From assembly GCF_030553075.1 (NCBI RefSeq), contig NZ_CP130701.1, positions 1,860,001 to 1,924,000 of the forward strand: a stretch of DNA of 64,000 nucleotides, given 5' to 3'. This document shows positions 37,436 through 47,223 of this stretch, piece after piece. A program made the translations under genes and the position numbers. The stretch's first letter is position 1. Each line of letters starts with the position of its first letter. The stretch comes from Halomonas sp. I5-271120 (lineage in GTDB: Bacteria; Pseudomonadota; Gammaproteobacteria; Pseudomonadales; Halomonadaceae). A model generated the notes under the pieces. That model searched no databases and had not been told where the DNA came from. It saw only the letters and a program-made list of their open reading frames with translations.

Positions 37436-38908
37436 TCAGTCCTTGGCGCTGGCCGGTGTGTTGCCGAGCACGTCATGCATGCGCGCCAGGTCTTCCGGCT
37501 CGATTTCCCAGGCCTTGGGGTCCAGGTTCATGTCGGGATGCTGCTTGGCATCGAAGATCGGCTGCTTGATGCCGCCGCGAATCTGACCGTCGAAGTCCTT
37601 GAGGATGCGAAGGCCCGGCTTGAACAGCATGATCAGGGCGATCAGGTTGGCTACCGCCAACAGGCCCATGGTCACGTCGGCGAAGCCGAACACGGTGCCC
37701 AGGTCGGTGGTCGCGCCCCAGCACACCAGCAGCACGATGGCGACGCGAAAGGCGTTGAACAGGGTCTGGTTATCACGGCTGAAGAAGTTGAGGCTGTTCT
37801 CGCCCAGGTAGTAGTTGTAGAGGATGGTGCTGAAGGCAAACAGCAGCAGCGCCAGGCTGACGAAGGTGCGGCCCCATTCGCCGACATGGTCGGCCATCGC
37901 GGCCTGCGTCAGGGCGATGCCCGCCACCTCATTGGTGGAGGCCGGATCGTAAACGCCGCTGAGCAGGATCATGAAGGCCGTGGCCGAGCAGATGATCACG
38001 GTGTCGATGAATACCGAGAAGGCCTGCACGATGCCCTGGTTGGCCGGATGCGGCACATAGGCCACCGCCGCCACGTTCGGTGCGCTGCCGAGCCCCGCCT
38101 CATTGGAGAACAGGCCGCGCTTCACACCCATCATGATCGCCGCGCCGATGCCGCCACCGATGGCCGGTTCGAGACCGAAGGCGCTTTTCACGATCAGCGT
38201 GATCACGTCCGGAATCTTGTCGATGTTCATGCCCAGCACCAGCAGCGCAATCAGGATGTAGCCGCCGGCCATGAAGGGCACCAGCACCTCGGAAATGCGC
38301 GCGATGCGCTTGATGCCGCCGAAGATGATCAGCCCGACCAGCATCGCCAGCGCAAGGCCGCTGTAGAGCACCGGTACGCCGAAGGCATCACCGAAGGAGG
38401 TGGCCACCGCATAGGATTGCAGGGCGGTGAAGCCGAAGCCGAAGGTCAGCAGCAGCAGCACCGAATAGAGCCCCGCGAGCCAGGTCCAGCGACTGCCCAG
38501 CCCCTTGACGATGTAATAGGCCGGCCCGCCGCGATAGGTGCCGTCTGAACTGGCCTGCTTGTAGGTCTGCGCCAGGGTGCATTCGAGGAAGCTGGTCGCC
38601 ATGCCCATCAGGCCGACCATCCACATCCAGAACACGGCGCCCGGGCCGCCCAGGGTGATCGCCACCGCGACACCGGCGATGTTGCCGCCGCCGACGCGCC
38701 CGGCCACCGACAGCACCAGCGCCTGGAAGGAGCTCAGATGCCCATGCTTGTCGCGCTTGAAGGCCTGGCTGGCGCCGAGAATCTGGAACATGCGGCCGAA
38801 GTAGCGAAACTGCACGAAGCGCGAGGCTATCGTGAAGCCGACGCCTACCGTGATCAGCAGCACCAGCAGCACCTTGCCCCAGAGCAGGTCGTTGAGGAAA
38901 TCCAACAT
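37436..38908 (-). CDS. Sodium:alanine symporter family protein (AGCS)
   Basis: 490 residues from 38908, where GGAGA is well placed; the open frame runs 53 codons further but without support. About 11 membrane spans. The AGCS signature GGGNIAGVAVAITLGGPGAVFWMW (given in part: GGGNIAGVAVAITLGGPG) and the motif GLFSNEAGLGSAPNVAA identify the family, which imports alanine or glycine with Na+. A soluble, acidic C-terminal tail follows. It is divergent from an XRE regulator, with an operator-like cluster between them, suggesting control by that regulator. Confidence 0.93.
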   Translation of the reverse strand: MLDFLNDLLWGKVLLVLLITVGVGFTIASRFVQFRYFGRMFQILGASQAFKRDKHGHLSSFQALVLSVAGRVGGGNIAGVAVAITLGGPGAVFWMWMVGLMGMATSFLECTLAQTYKQASSDGTYRGGPAYYIVKGLGSRWTWLAGLYSVLLLLTFGFGFTALQSYAVATSFGDAFGVPVLYSGLALAMLVGLIIFGGIKRIARISEVLVPFMAGGYILIALLVLGMNIDKIPDVITLIVKSAFGLEPAIGGGIGAAIMMGVKRGLFSNEAGLGSAPNVAAVAYVPHPANQGIVQAFSVFIDTVIICSATAFMILLSGVYDPASTNEVAGIALTQAAMADHVGEWGRTFVSLALLLFAFSTILYNYYLGENSLNFFSRDNQTLFNAFRVAIVLLVCWGATTDLGTVFGFADVTMGLLAVANLIALIMLFKPGLRILKDFDGQIRGGIKQPIFDAKQHPDMNLDPKAWEIEPEDLARMHDVLGNTPASAKD

Positions 38909-39018
38909 GAAGATGTCTCCGCTATTGTGTTGTTGTGAGCTGTTCTTGCGTGTTGTTCTTGCGAGTCGTCCACGCGATTTAATCAGCCCGCCCAGCACAA
39001 TGGGATTTGACGCTCTGT

Positions 39019-39066
39019 TGCGCCCTGGCGCAGTATCATGCGCACCAAGTGCGCCAGACTGCGCCA
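39019..39066. promoter_or_regulatory. Operator-like cluster between the symporter and the XRE regulator
   Basis: TGCGCCCTGGCGCA (39019-39032) is a palindrome with a 2-bp centre. Two direct TGCGCCA copies follow at 39050 and 39060, one helical turn apart. A further inverted repeat CATGTCG-N5-CGACATG spans 39065-39083. These lie in the 189-bp divergent promoter region. Confidence 0.5.
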
Positions 39067-39097
39067 TGTCGGGTCACGACATGGCCGAGGACTCGAC

Positions 39098-39922
39098 ATG
39101 CATGATGATTTTGCGGCCAATCTCCGCCTGCTATGCAGCTATTATCGCTCCATCGCCGAGGTGTGCCGCCGGCTCGATATCAACCGGCCGCAGTTCAACC
39201 GCTACCTGAGCGGACGCTACCGGCCCAGCGACAGCATCATGCGGCGCATCTGTGACTTCTTCGGGGTCGAGGTTCACGAGATCCTGCTGCCCCATGACGA
39301 CTTCATGCCACTGATCAGGCTGCGCCCCCGGCCGGCCGACGAGGCGGCTGAAGAGACCCACAAGCCGCACAGCTCGCTGAGCCTGCCCGAAGCGCTGCTC
39401 ACCCAGGGCAGCCGCGGCATGTCGCGCTATGTGGGCTGCTACTACGAGCACTATCTCTCCATGTCGCAGCCCGGCAAGGTGCTGCGCACCCTGGTCTGCC
39501 TGGAATCCCACGAGGGCAGCACGCTCTACCAGCGCACCGAGCGAATGACCTCCGCAACCGACCAGCGGCCCTACCACAACCGCTATCGCGGCGCGGCACT
39601 GTTCCTGACCGACCGTATCTTCATGGTCGACTACGAATCGCTCAACGGCCACGAAGTCACCCAGACCATCCTTTTTCCCAGCTTTCGCAGCCACGTCTCG
39701 CGCCTTACCGGGCTCAAGCTCGGCGTGGCCGACAGCAGCGAGCGCATGCCCTGCTGCGTGCGGGTGGTTTATGAGCGGCTGAGCGAACCGGTGAACCCGC
39801 GCCGCGCCCTGGCGCGCTGCGGCCTTTTTGAGCTCGACGACCCCGAACTCGACCCTTCCCTGGTCGAGGCCATTCGCAACGACGTCGGCGCTGACGAGTG
39901 GCACTTCCGCGCGCGGTTCTAA
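39098..39922 (+). CDS. XRE-family regulator with an unknown C-terminal domain
   Basis: 274 residues from 39098 (GAGG upstream). The N-terminal helix-turn-helix is an unusual Cro/CI-type one (SIAEVCRRLDINRPQFNRYL...PSDSIMRRICDFFGV, residues 15-58). The remaining ~200 residues form a domain I cannot name; it has conserved-looking aromatic and histidine residues (GCYYEHYLSMSQPGK, FLTDRIFMVDYESL, ILFPSFRSH) and may be a ligand-binding module. Divergence from the alanine symporter and the shared promoter region suggest it regulates that transporter in response to an amino acid. Confidence 0.8.
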   Translation: MHDDFAANLRLLCSYYRSIAEVCRRLDINRPQFNRYLSGRYRPSDSIMRRICDFFGVEVHEILLPHDDFMPLIRLRPRPADEAAEETHKPHSSLSLPEALLTQGSRGMSRYVGCYYEHYLSMSQPGKVLRTLVCLESHEGSTLYQRTERMTSATDQRPYHNRYRGAALFLTDRIFMVDYESLNGHEVTQTILFPSFRSHVSRLTGLKLGVADSSERMPCCVRVVYERLSEPVNPRRALARCGLFELDDPELDPSLVEAIRNDVGADEWHFRARF

Positions 39923-40075
39923 AAGAGAGAAAAGCAGCCAGGGGCCAAGAGTGGCCAAGGGGCATGGGCTAGGCTGAACGCACGACGATGCTCCGGCCAT
40001 TGCGATGGCCTTCGCTTAGCCACCCGCTCTTTACCTGCGAGGTTCAGATGATTCGCGACGCTATCGCTGCAGGCC

Positions 40076-40648
40076 TTGCTGAGGCTGACGCTGCTCCTGC
40101 TGGCCGCCATTTCCTTGAGCGCGCCCCAGCTGTCCAAGGCGCAGACGCAGCAAGACAACGACGCCGCCTGGGCCGCGCTTGCTCGCAGCGGTCACATTGC
40201 CCTGATGCGTCACGCCCTGGCGCCCGGTACCGGCGACCCGACGGGCTTTACGCTGGATGACTGCGCCACCCAGCGCAACCTTTCCGCGGAGGGCCGTGCC
40301 CAGGCTCGCGCCATCGGCGAACGGTTTCGCGAACGGGGAATAGCAGTGAGTGAGGTGCGCGCGAGCCGCTGGTGTCGCTGCCTCGACACCGCCGAGCTGC
40401 TCGGGCTTGGCAAGGTGATGCCCACGCCGGCGCTCAACTCCTTCTTTCGCGACCGAGCTGTTGCCGAGCGACAGACCCGTGAGCTGCGCGCGTTGATCGA
40501 TGCCTGGAACGGCGAGGGAGCGCTGGTGCTGGTCACCCATCAGGTCAATATCACCGCACTCACCGGCGTCTATCCGCGCTCCGGCGAGATCCTGGTGCTG
40601 GCGCCCGAGGGTGACGAGCTTGAGCTGGTAGGGCGGCTCAAGAACTGA
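40076..40648 (+). CDS. Histidine phosphatase family protein, exported; start uncertain
   Basis: 190 residues if translation starts at the TTG at 40076. The phosphohistidine motif is LMRHALAPGTGDP; a second core Arg is in ASRWCRCLDTAELLG and the distal His in VTHQVNITALTG. Unlike phosphoglycerate mutase it reads RHA, as in small periplasmic SixA/AIS-like phosphatases. The N-terminus is a signal peptide (LRLTLLLLAAISLSAPQLSKA). A properly spaced GAGG and ATG (40048) lie in another frame: joining MIRDAIA to this signal peptide would need a one-base shift near 40066-40075. Either TTG is used or the gene carries a frameshift. Confidence 0.75.
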   Translation: MLRLTLLLLAAISLSAPQLSKAQTQQDNDAAWAALARSGHIALMRHALAPGTGDPTGFTLDDCATQRNLSAEGRAQARAIGERFRERGIAVSEVRASRWCRCLDTAELLGLGKVMPTPALNSFFRDRAVAERQTRELRALIDAWNGEGALVLVTHQVNITALTGVYPRSGEILVLAPEGDELELVGRLKN

Positions 40649-40661
40649 GACGCTCAAGGCG

Positions 40662-40970
40662 TTATTCAGGAAGGTTATGGCAGTTGTCGCGATACTGCGG
40701 GGCATCGGTGCCCAGCGCCAGGCGCTCGGTGGCGGTGTTGTAGTAGAAGCGGCCGGTCTCGGCGCCTGACAGCGTGTAGTCGCCGCACACGCCATAGCCT
40801 TTGTTGACCCGCGCCAGATGGGAAATCTCGGCAGGCGCTTGGCTGTCTAGGCGTTCACTGATCAGGTCTGCGATATGGGCATCGCGCTTTGCCTCGGAAT
40901 AGGCCTGGCCACCGAAGATCATGCCGGCAACGGCGAGGATGGCGACCACAGGGATCCATAGGTTATGCAT
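40662..40970 (-). CDS. Hypothetical membrane-anchored protein, 102 aa
   Basis: One N-terminal membrane span (about 5-23, LWIPVVAILAVAGMIFGG) and a small periplasmic domain with two cysteines (VCGDY and DNCHN) that could form a disulfide. The segment YTLSGAETGRFYYN resembles small secreted beta folds. I do not recognise a family. It follows fba on the same strand but is separated from it by a strong hairpin. Confidence 0.65.
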   Translation of the reverse strand: MHNLWIPVVAILAVAGMIFGGQAYSEAKRDAHIADLISERLDSQAPAEISHLARVNKGYGVCGDYTLSGAETGRFYYNTATERLALGTDAPQYRDNCHNLPE

Positions 40971-40987
40971 GGCGGGTCCTCAAAGGG

Positions 40988-41014
40988 CGCCCACCGGCGC
41001 AAGGCCGGCGGGCG
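40988..41014 (-). terminator. Hairpin after class II fba
   Basis: CGCCCACCGGC (40988-40998) pairs with GCCGGCGGGCG (41004-41014) with one mismatch, 5-nt loop. On the minus strand it is followed by CCCTTTG, a weak T tract. It closes the epd-pgk-fba series. Confidence 0.6.
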
Positions 41015-41022
41015 ATAGGGGC

Positions 41023-42087
41023 TTACTTCACCTGCGGGTCCAGCTCGCCGCGCTCGTAGCGCTTGAACATTTCTTCCAGGTTGACCGGCTTGATCTTCGA
41101 GGCGTTACCGGCGGTGCCGAAGGCTTCGTAGCGGGCGATGCAGACATCGCGCATGGCGCTGACGGTTTCTTTCATGAACTTGCGCGGGTCGAACTCGGCC
41201 GGGTTGTTGGCCAGGAAACGACGCACGGCGCCGGTAGAGGCCAGGCGCAGGTCGGTGTCGATGTTGACCTTGCGCACGCCGTGCTTGATGCCTTCGACGA
41301 TCTCGGAGACCGGTACGCCGTAGGTCTCGGGGATGGCGCCGCCGTACTCGTTGATGATCTCGAGCCATTCCTGCGGCACCGAGGAGGAGCCGTGCATCAC
41401 CAGATGGGTGTTGGGGATGCGGGCGTGGATCTCCTTGATGCGCTGGATCGAGAGGGTGTCGCCGGTGGGCGGACGCGTGAACTTGTAGGCGCCGTGGCTG
41501 GTGCCGATAGCGATGGCCAGGGCATCGACGTGGGTCGCCTTGACGAAGTCGGCGGCCTCTTCCGGATCGGTGAGCAGCTGATCGTGATCGAGCTTGCCTT
41601 CCGCGCCGATGCCGTCTTCTTCGCCGGCCATGCCGGTTTCCAGGCTGCCCAGGCAACCCAGCTCGCCTTCGACGGAGACGCCGCAGGCATGCGCCATCTC
41701 GACGGTGCGACGGGTCACGTCGACGTTGTAGTCATAGCTGGCCGGGGTCTTGCCGTCTTCGCCGAGAGAGCCGTCCATCATCACCGAGGAGAAGCCGAGC
41801 TGGATGGAGCGCTGGCAGACCGACGGGCTGGTGCCGTGGTCCTGGTGCATGGCGATCGGGATGTGCGGGAATTCTTCGATGGCGGCCAGAATCAGGTGGC
41901 GCAGGAAGGGCGCACCGGCGTATTTGCGGGCCCCGGCGGAGGCCTGAACGATGACCGGGGAATCGGTCTTGTCAGCCGCCTCGAGGATGGCGCGCATCTG
42001 CTCGAGGTTGTTGACGTTGAACGCCGGGACGCCGTAGCCGTACTCGGCGGCGTGATCCAGCATTTGGCGCATGCTGATAAGTGCCAT
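41023..42087 (-). CDS. fba: Fructose-bisphosphate aldolase, class II
   Basis: 354 residues of the zinc-dependent class II type (subtype common in Calvin-cycle and pseudomonad glycolysis/gluconeogenesis). Zinc ligands are in MHQDHG and in the later [11 protein letters not shown] and VMHGSSS loops. The conserved [12 protein letters not shown] insertion loop is present. AGGTGAG precedes the ATG. Last in the series epd-pgk-fba, 84 bp after pgk with a hairpin between. A class I aldolase for the same reaction lies 4 kb away (46076). Confidence 0.96.
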   Translation of the reverse strand: MALISMRQMLDHAAEYGYGVPAFNVNNLEQMRAILEAADKTDSPVIVQASAGARKYAGAPFLRHLILAAIEEFPHIPIAMHQDHGTSPSVCQRSIQLGFSSVMMDGSLGEDGKTPASYDYNVDVTRRTVEMAHACGVSVEGELGCLGSLETGMAGEEDGIGAEGKLDHDQLLTDPEEAADFVKATHVDALAIAIGTSHGAYKFTRPPTGDTLSIQRIKEIHARIPNTHLVMHGSSSVPQEWLEIINEYGGAIPETYGVPVSEIVEGIKHGVRKVNIDTDLRLASTGAVRRFLANNPAEFDPRKFMKETVSAMRDVCIARYEAFGTAGNASKIKPVNLEEMFKRYERGELDPQVK

Positions 42088-42110
42088 GAACTCACCTGTT
42101 GTACATGAGG

Positions 42111-42133
42111 ACGGCGTGGCTGGGCCACGCCGT
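42111..42133 (-). terminator. Hairpin between pgk and fba
   Basis: ACGGCGTGGC / GCCACGCCGT with a TGG loop; no T tract. Probably an internal operon hairpin, not a full stop. Confidence 0.45.
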
Positions 42134-42171
42134 GATGATCAAGGGATGTGGGGTACTGGTTACTGTCTTAG

Positions 42172-43344
42172 TTACTTCGCGGCCTCAAAGGCATCGCGAA
42201 GTGCCGTGACGGCCGGCAGGGTCTTGCCTTCCACATACTCGAGGAAGGCGCCGCCGCCGGTGGAGATGTAGGACACCTTGTCGGCGATGTCGTACTTGTC
42301 GATGGCCGCCAGGGTGTCGCCGCCGCCGGCGATGGAGAAGCCGTTGCTCTCGGCGATGGCCTTCGACAGCGCTTGTGTGCCCTTGCCGAACTGATCGATC
42401 TCGAACACGCCGACCGGGCCGTTCCACAGAATGGTGCCGGCGTCCTTGAGCAGGCCACCCAGGCGCGAGGCGGTGTCGGGACCGATATCGAGGATCATCT
42501 CGTCGTCTGCGACCTGATCGACCGGCTTGGTCACCGCTTCGGCGGATTCCGAGAACTCGGTGGCCACTACCACGTCGGTGGGCAGCGGGATCTCGACCTT
42601 GGCCATCAGCGCCTTGGCCTGATCGACCAGATCGGCTTCATGCAGCGACTTGCCGACGTTGTAGCCCGCCGCGGCGATGAAGGTGTTGGCGATGCCGCCA
42701 CCGACGATCAACTGGTCGCACTTCTCGGAGAGCGCGGTCAGCACGTCGAGCTTGGTGGAGACCTTGGAGCCGCCGACGATCGCCACCATCGGGCGTGCCG
42801 GGTTGGCCAACGCCTTTTCCAGGGCCTCGAGCTCGCCCGCCAGCAGCGGCCCGGCACAGGCGGTCGGCGCGAAGCGTGCTACGCCGTGGGTCGAGGCCTG
42901 GGCGCGGTGGGCGGTGCCAAAGGCATCCATCACGAAGATGTCGCAGAGCTCGGCGTACTGCCTGGACAGCGTCTCTTCGTCTTTCTTCTCGCCTGCGTTG
43001 AAGCGCACGTTCTCGAGCAGCACGACCTCGCCGTCGGACACGTCGACGTTGGCGCCCAGGTAGTCCTTGACCACGCGCACCGGGCGCTCGAGCAGCTCGC
43101 CGAGACGCTCGGCGACCGGCGCCAGGGAGAATTCCTCGGCCGGCTCGCCTTCGGTGGGACGCCCCAGGTGGCTCATCAGCAGCACCTTGGCGCCTGAGTC
43201 GCGTGCGGCCAGGATGGTCGGCAGGCAGGCGCGCAGCCGTGCATCGCTGGTGACGCGGCCATTCTTGATCGGCACGTTGAGATCTTCGCGGATCAGCACG
43301 CGCTGACCGGCGAGGTCCAGATCGGTCATCTTGCGAACATTCAT
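42172..43344 (-). CDS. pgk: Phosphoglycerate kinase
   Basis: 390 residues from 43344. It interconverts 1,3-bisphosphoglycerate and 3-phosphoglycerate. N-terminal substrate basket: [14 protein letters not shown] and [12 protein letters not shown]; hinge and C-terminal nucleotide site: [31 protein letters not shown] and the GGGDTLAAI motif. Length is standard. It sits between epd and fba. Confidence 0.97.
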   Translation of the reverse strand: MNVRKMTDLDLAGQRVLIREDLNVPIKNGRVTSDARLRACLPTILAARDSGAKVLLMSHLGRPTEGEPAEEFSLAPVAERLGELLERPVRVVKDYLGANVDVSDGEVVLLENVRFNAGEKKDEETLSRQYAELCDIFVMDAFGTAHRAQASTHGVARFAPTACAGPLLAGELEALEKALANPARPMVAIVGGSKVSTKLDVLTALSEKCDQLIVGGGIANTFIAAAGYNVGKSLHEADLVDQAKALMAKVEIPLPTDVVVATEFSESAEAVTKPVDQVADDEMILDIGPDTASRLGGLLKDAGTILWNGPVGVFEIDQFGKGTQALSKAIAESNGFSIAGGGDTLAAIDKYDIADKVSYISTGGGAFLEYVEGKTLPAVTALRDAFEAAK

Positions 43345-43430
43345 CGGGGCAGTGTCCTCTGGGTTGCAAGCCAGGTGAGAGAGACGCAAACGGCGCTCAT
43401 ACCGGGGCCTTTAGGCATTTCCTTGCCGGG

Positions 43431-44489
43431 TCATCGCTCGTCGACCGTGGGAACGACGCCTAGCCCTGCCAGTCGTTCGGTGACGTCTAGCATGCGGTTG
43501 GCGTAGCCCCATTCGTTGTCGAACCAGCACAGCATCTTGATCAGCCGGCCGCCGGCGACACGGGTCTGGGTGGCGTCCACGATACCGGAGCGCGGGTCGT
43601 GGTTGAAGTCGACCGAGGCCATGGGCTCCTCGGTATAGCCCACCAGGCCTGATAGGCGCTCGTGGCAGGCTTTCTTGAGCAGCGCGTTGACGGCTTCGGC
43701 CGTGGTGTCGCGGCGCACGCAGATGGCGAGATCCATGGCCGAGACGTTGATGGTCGGCACCCGCACGTGCAGGCACTCGAAGCGATCCTTGAGGTGGGGC
43801 ATCAGGCGGTTGATGCCCCGGGCCAGCCCGGTGTCGACCGGCACGATCGACTGCATCGCCGAACGGGTCAGACGCAGGTCGGTCTGGTGGTAGGCGTCGA
43901 TCACCGGCTGGTCGTTCATCGCCGAGTGAATGGTGGTGGTCACGCCATGCTCGACGCCCAGTGCCTCGTCGAGCATGGTCAGCACCGGCACCAGGCAGTT
44001 GGTGGTGCAGGAGGCGGCGGAGACGATGCGGCAATCAGGCGTCAGGTCGGCGTCGTTGATGCCGGTGACGATGGTGGCATCGACGTCGCTCTCGGCGGGC
44101 TGGGAAAACAGCAGGCGCTTGGCGCCGGCGTCGAGGTGACGGCTGGCCGTGGCGCGGTCCTTGAAACTGCCCGAACACTCGATCACCAGATCGATGCCCA
44201 GTGCCTGCCAGGGCAGGCGATCCGGGTCTTGCTCGCTGAGCACCTGGATCGGCCGATCGTTAATGTAGAGATGGCCGTCGCGGCCCTCGACGCGGCCGGG
44301 AAAGCGCCCGTGGGTGGTGTCGTAACGCGTCAGGTAGGTGATGGTGTCAAGATCGGAAAGCTCGTTGATCGCCACCACCTCGAGGGTTGGCGCGGCGGCG
44401 CCTGGCGCCTTTGCCTGGCGCTCGGTCAGCGCACGCAGCACGCATTGGCCGATGCGGCCATAGCCGTTGATGGCGACCCGATAGGCCAT
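43431..44489 (-). CDS. epd: Erythrose-4-phosphate / glyceraldehyde-3-phosphate dehydrogenase
   Basis: 352 residues from the ATG at 44489 (a GTG 13 codons upstream is possible). NAD-binding INGYGRIGQCVLRAL, the active-site SAASCTTNCLVPVL with catalytic Cys, His in TIHSAMNDQPV and the ESNEWGY-like DNEWGYANRMLD motif are present. The IGQCVLRAL N-terminus, the AMNDQP loop and the position before pgk match E. coli/Pseudomonas Epd, which feeds pyridoxal phosphate synthesis. GAPDH activity cannot be excluded. Short 11-bp repeats (CACACGAAAAT type) lie just upstream at about 44525-44562. Confidence 0.9.
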   Translation of the reverse strand: MAYRVAINGYGRIGQCVLRALTERQAKAPGAAAPTLEVVAINELSDLDTITYLTRYDTTHGRFPGRVEGRDGHLYINDRPIQVLSEQDPDRLPWQALGIDLVIECSGSFKDRATASRHLDAGAKRLLFSQPAESDVDATIVTGINDADLTPDCRIVSAASCTTNCLVPVLTMLDEALGVEHGVTTTIHSAMNDQPVIDAYHQTDLRLTRSAMQSIVPVDTGLARGINRLMPHLKDRFECLHVRVPTINVSAMDLAICVRRDTTAEAVNALLKKACHERLSGLVGYTEEPMASVDFNHDPRSGIVDATQTRVAGGRLIKMLCWFDNEWGYANRMLDVTERLAGLGVVPTVDER

Positions 44490-44678
44490 GGGACGAGGCT
44501 CAGCTTCCACGATGTCGGTTCCACTCACACAAAAGACACACGAAAATCACACGAAGACGAAAGACCGCGCCCGGTGGGCACTCGGTGACGACAGGGCGAC
44601 GATTCTAGCGCAAAAGCGCCAGCCTTGCAGGCCGTGCGTGGCGTGTGACGGCCCGGCTAGAGCCTGACCATATCCGGG

Positions 44679-45401
44679 CTAGAGCCCCAGCAGCCGCCAG
44701 GCCAGCGGCAGGCACAGGGCTGTGAAGATGCCGGTCAGGCTCATGCCCAGCGAGGCGAAGGCGCCGGCGGTAGGGCTCATTTCGAAGGCGCGTACGGTGC
44801 CGATGGCGTGGCCGTTGATGCCCAGCGCGAAGCCGAGGATACGATGGTCGCGAATGCCCAGCGGCGCGGCCAGTAGGCTGACCGCGAGGGTCGCCATCAC
44901 GCCGGTGATCAAAAGCCCGCCCATCAGCAGCGGCACCGAGCCGCCCAGCTCGTCGATGATGCCCAGTGCAATCGGCGCCGTCACCGACTTGGGCGCCAGC
45001 GAGGCGAGCACTTCGGGGCTTGCGCCTAGCGCCCAGGCCAGCGCCAGGGAGTAGCAGGAGGCCAGCGCCGCCGCTGGTGGCAGGGAGAGCGCCAGCGGTT
45101 TCCAAAGCGCCCGGATGTGATGCAGCTGCTGGTAGAGCGGCACGCCGAGCGCCACCGTCGCCGGGCCCAGCAGCAGCATCAGCCAGCCGGCACCGCGCTG
45201 ATAGTCGACAACGTCGATCGACAGCATCCACAGGCTGGCGGCGACCAGCAGGGCGGCCAGCAGGACCGCCGGGCACCAGCTGGGACGCCCGATGCGCTCG
45301 ACGATCCACAATGAAGCGAGGTAGGCGGCAAGCGTCAGGGCGATGGCCGACAGCGGGGTGGCCAGCAGCGCTTCTTGCAGCTCGATCAGTGAAGCACTCA
45401 T
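44679..45401 (-). CDS. lrgB: LrgB-family membrane protein
   Basis: 240 residues from 45401, about seven membrane spans. Typical LrgB/YohK segments include LAPKSVTAPIALGIIDELGG and HAIGTVRAFEMSPTAGAFASLGMSLTG. With LrgA it forms the CidAB/LrgAB-type pair, linked to pyruvate or other metabolite flux and to murein hydrolase control. Its ATG overlaps the lrgA stop by 4 bp. Confidence 0.93.
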   Translation of the reverse strand: MSASLIELQEALLATPLSAIALTLAAYLASLWIVERIGRPSWCPAVLLAALLVAASLWMLSIDVVDYQRGAGWLMLLLGPATVALGVPLYQQLHHIRALWKPLALSLPPAAALASCYSLALAWALGASPEVLASLAPKSVTAPIALGIIDELGGSVPLLMGGLLITGVMATLAVSLLAAPLGIRDHRILGFALGINGHAIGTVRAFEMSPTAGAFASLGMSLTGIFTALCLPLAWRLLGL

Positions 45402-45778
45402 GACGGCGTCTCTTCCGGTGTGGCTGAGCCGGGCTCGGGGGGCATGAAGCGGCGCATCAGCAGAAGGGTGGTCAGTACGCTGGCAAGGGTGCCGCCCACT
45501 AGTCCGACCGCGACGGCAAGCCACTGGCCGGCAAAGTCGTCGGCGACGAAGAATACGCCCACCACGCCTGGCATGATCAGCATCGCCAGCAGGCCGATCA
45601 GCGGCTGGCTGGCGGCGGCGATGTCATCGAGTCGCCCGACGCGCAGCATCAGCATGCCGGTCATCAACAGCATGCCCACCACCCCCGCCGAAACGGGAAG
45701 GCCGAGCAGCACGACCAGCGTCTCGCCGGCGAGCCAGAACCCCGTCAGCCATAGAAACCCGCGCAGTAATGCGATCAC
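45398..45778 (-). CDS. lrgA: CidA/LrgA-family membrane protein
   Basis: 126 residues with four membrane spans, GTG start at 45778 preceded by GAGGAGG. Holin-like LrgA features: LPVSAGVVGMLLMTGMLML and LIGLLAMLIMPGVVGVF. The large open frame extending 460 codons upstream is the antisense of the aldolase gene and is not real. Coupled to lrgB by ATGA overlap; divergent from the class I aldolase. Confidence 0.9.
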   Translation of the reverse strand: MIALLRGFLWLTGFWLAGETLVVLLGLPVSAGVVGMLLMTGMLMLRVGRLDDIAAASQPLIGLLAMLIMPGVVGVFFVADDFAGQWLAVAVGLVGGTLASVLTTLLLMRRFMPPEPGSATPEETPS

Positions 45779-46075
45779 CTTTCCCTCCTCAGTGTTCTGT
45801 TCCCTGGGCGGTATAATGCCTTGAGAGCGGGGAAAAATCTCTTCGCCATCCGTTGTGGGCAGCCGTGAGGGGGGCATGAGAGACGCGCCGTTGATGCCAC
45901 CTGCCGGGAGGCGCCTCGCGTGCGAAAGTGGCGTAAGGAAAAGTGTAAGAAAGAGGGGAGTAAGAGGGGGAGAAAGTGGCGCGCGAGGCAGGCAAGAGTG
46001 ACACGGGTGCTTGTGGTCGCAGTGCTGCTGGCTACCATGAAGAGGCATCCATTCCCACTGCAAGGAGCGCATCCC

Positions 46076-47128
46076 ATGAGCGAGACCGCCAAGATTCTGG
46101 GCGATGAAGCGAGTTACCTGCTGGAGCACCGCTGCAGCGCGATTCCCCGCGAGCAGCTGCACCTGCCGGGGCCGGACTTCGTCGACCGAGTGATGATCGA
46201 TAACGACCGAAGCCCTCAGGTGCTGCGCAACATGCAGGCCCTGTACAACCACGGCCGGCTGGGCGGCACTGGCTATCTGAGCATCCTGCCCGTCGACCAG
46301 GGCATCGAGCATTCGGCCGGCGCTTCCTTCGCGCCCAACCCGCTGTACTTCGACCCGGCCAACATCATCGAACTGGCGATCGAAGGCGGCTGCAACGCTG
46401 TAGCCTCGACCCTGGGTGGGCTGGCTTCGGTCGCCAGGCGCTATGCCCACAAGATTCCGCTGATCATGAAGCTCAATCATAACGAGACCCTGACCTACCC
46501 GACCCTTCACGACCAGACGCTGTTCGCTAGCGTCGATCAGGCCCACGACATGGGCTGCGTGGCGGTGGGGGCGACCATCTACTTCGGTTCGCCGGAGTGT
46601 CGCCGTCAGATCGAGGAAATCAGCGCGGCCTTCGAGCGTGCTCATGAGCTTGGCATGGTCACGGTGCTGTGGGCCTACCTGCGCAACCCGGCCTTCAAGC
46701 AAGATGGCACTGACTACCATGTTGCTGCCGACTTGACCGGCCAGGCGATCCATCTGGCGGCGACCCTCAATGCCGACATCGTCAAGCAGAAGCTCGCCGA
46801 GACCAACGATGGTTATCGGGCGATCGGCTTCGGCCACACCCATCACAAGGTCTACAGCGAGCTGACCAGCGAGCACCCCATCGACCTGGCACGCTATCAG
46901 GTGGCGAGCTGCTACATGGGCCGCGCCGGGCTGATCAATTCCGGCGGTGCCTCGGGTGGCGAGAGCGATATGGCGCAGGCGGTGCGCACTGCGGTGATCA
47001 ACAAGCGCGGCGGGGGCATGGGATTGATCTCCGGGCGTAAGGCCTTCCAGAAGCCGATGGCGGAAGGTGTTCAACTGCTCAACGCCATTCAGGACGTCTA
47101 TCTGGACCCGCAGGTGACGGTTGCCTGA
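46076..47128 (+). CDS. fbaB: Fructose-bisphosphate aldolase, class I (FbaB/DhnA type)
   Basis: 350 residues from 46076 (AAGGAG upstream). The Schiff-base aldolase of the DhnA family: [11 protein letters not shown] near the N-terminus, the barrel strands [12 protein letters not shown] and [13 protein letters not shown], and [11 protein letters not shown] with the presumed catalytic Lys. The C-terminal phosphate site is GGASGGESD. It catalyses the same reaction as the class II enzyme at 41023, so the organism can use metal-free and zinc-dependent forms under different conditions. Upstream (about 45920-45985) is a purine-rich degenerate repeat tract, and a TATAAT lies at 45812. Confidence 0.93.
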   Translation: MSETAKILGDEASYLLEHRCSAIPREQLHLPGPDFVDRVMIDNDRSPQVLRNMQALYNHGRLGGTGYLSILPVDQGIEHSAGASFAPNPLYFDPANIIELAIEGGCNAVASTLGGLASVARRYAHKIPLIMKLNHNETLTYPTLHDQTLFASVDQAHDMGCVAVGATIYFGSPECRRQIEEISAAFERAHELGMVTVLWAYLRNPAFKQDGTDYHVAADLTGQAIHLAATLNADIVKQKLAETNDGYRAIGFGHTHHKVYSELTSEHPIDLARYQVASCYMGRAGLINSGGASGGESDMAQAVRTAVINKRGGGMGLISGRKAFQKPMAEGVQLLNAIQDVYLDPQVTVA

Positions 47129-47140
47129 GTCATGCTGGTG

Positions 47141-47191
47141 CCCTCGTTCCTGGCCCTGTTCACGGCTCTTGTTCAAGGCTAGGAGCGAGGG
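47141..47191. terminator. Long imperfect hairpin between convergent fbaB and the GGDEF gene
   Basis: CCCTCGTTCCTGGCC (47141-47155) pairs with GGCTAGGAGCGAGGG (47177-47191) at 13 of 15 positions around a 21-nt loop. It could end transcripts from both sides; no T tract. Confidence 0.4.
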
Positions 47192-47223
47192 CCGTCATCG
47201 ACACTGTATGACGAGCTGGCGCT

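Noticed and set aside
45779..47176. 460-codon upstream extension of lrgA
   Set aside because: Antisense to fbaB; lrgA has its own GTG with a strong ribosome site at 45778.
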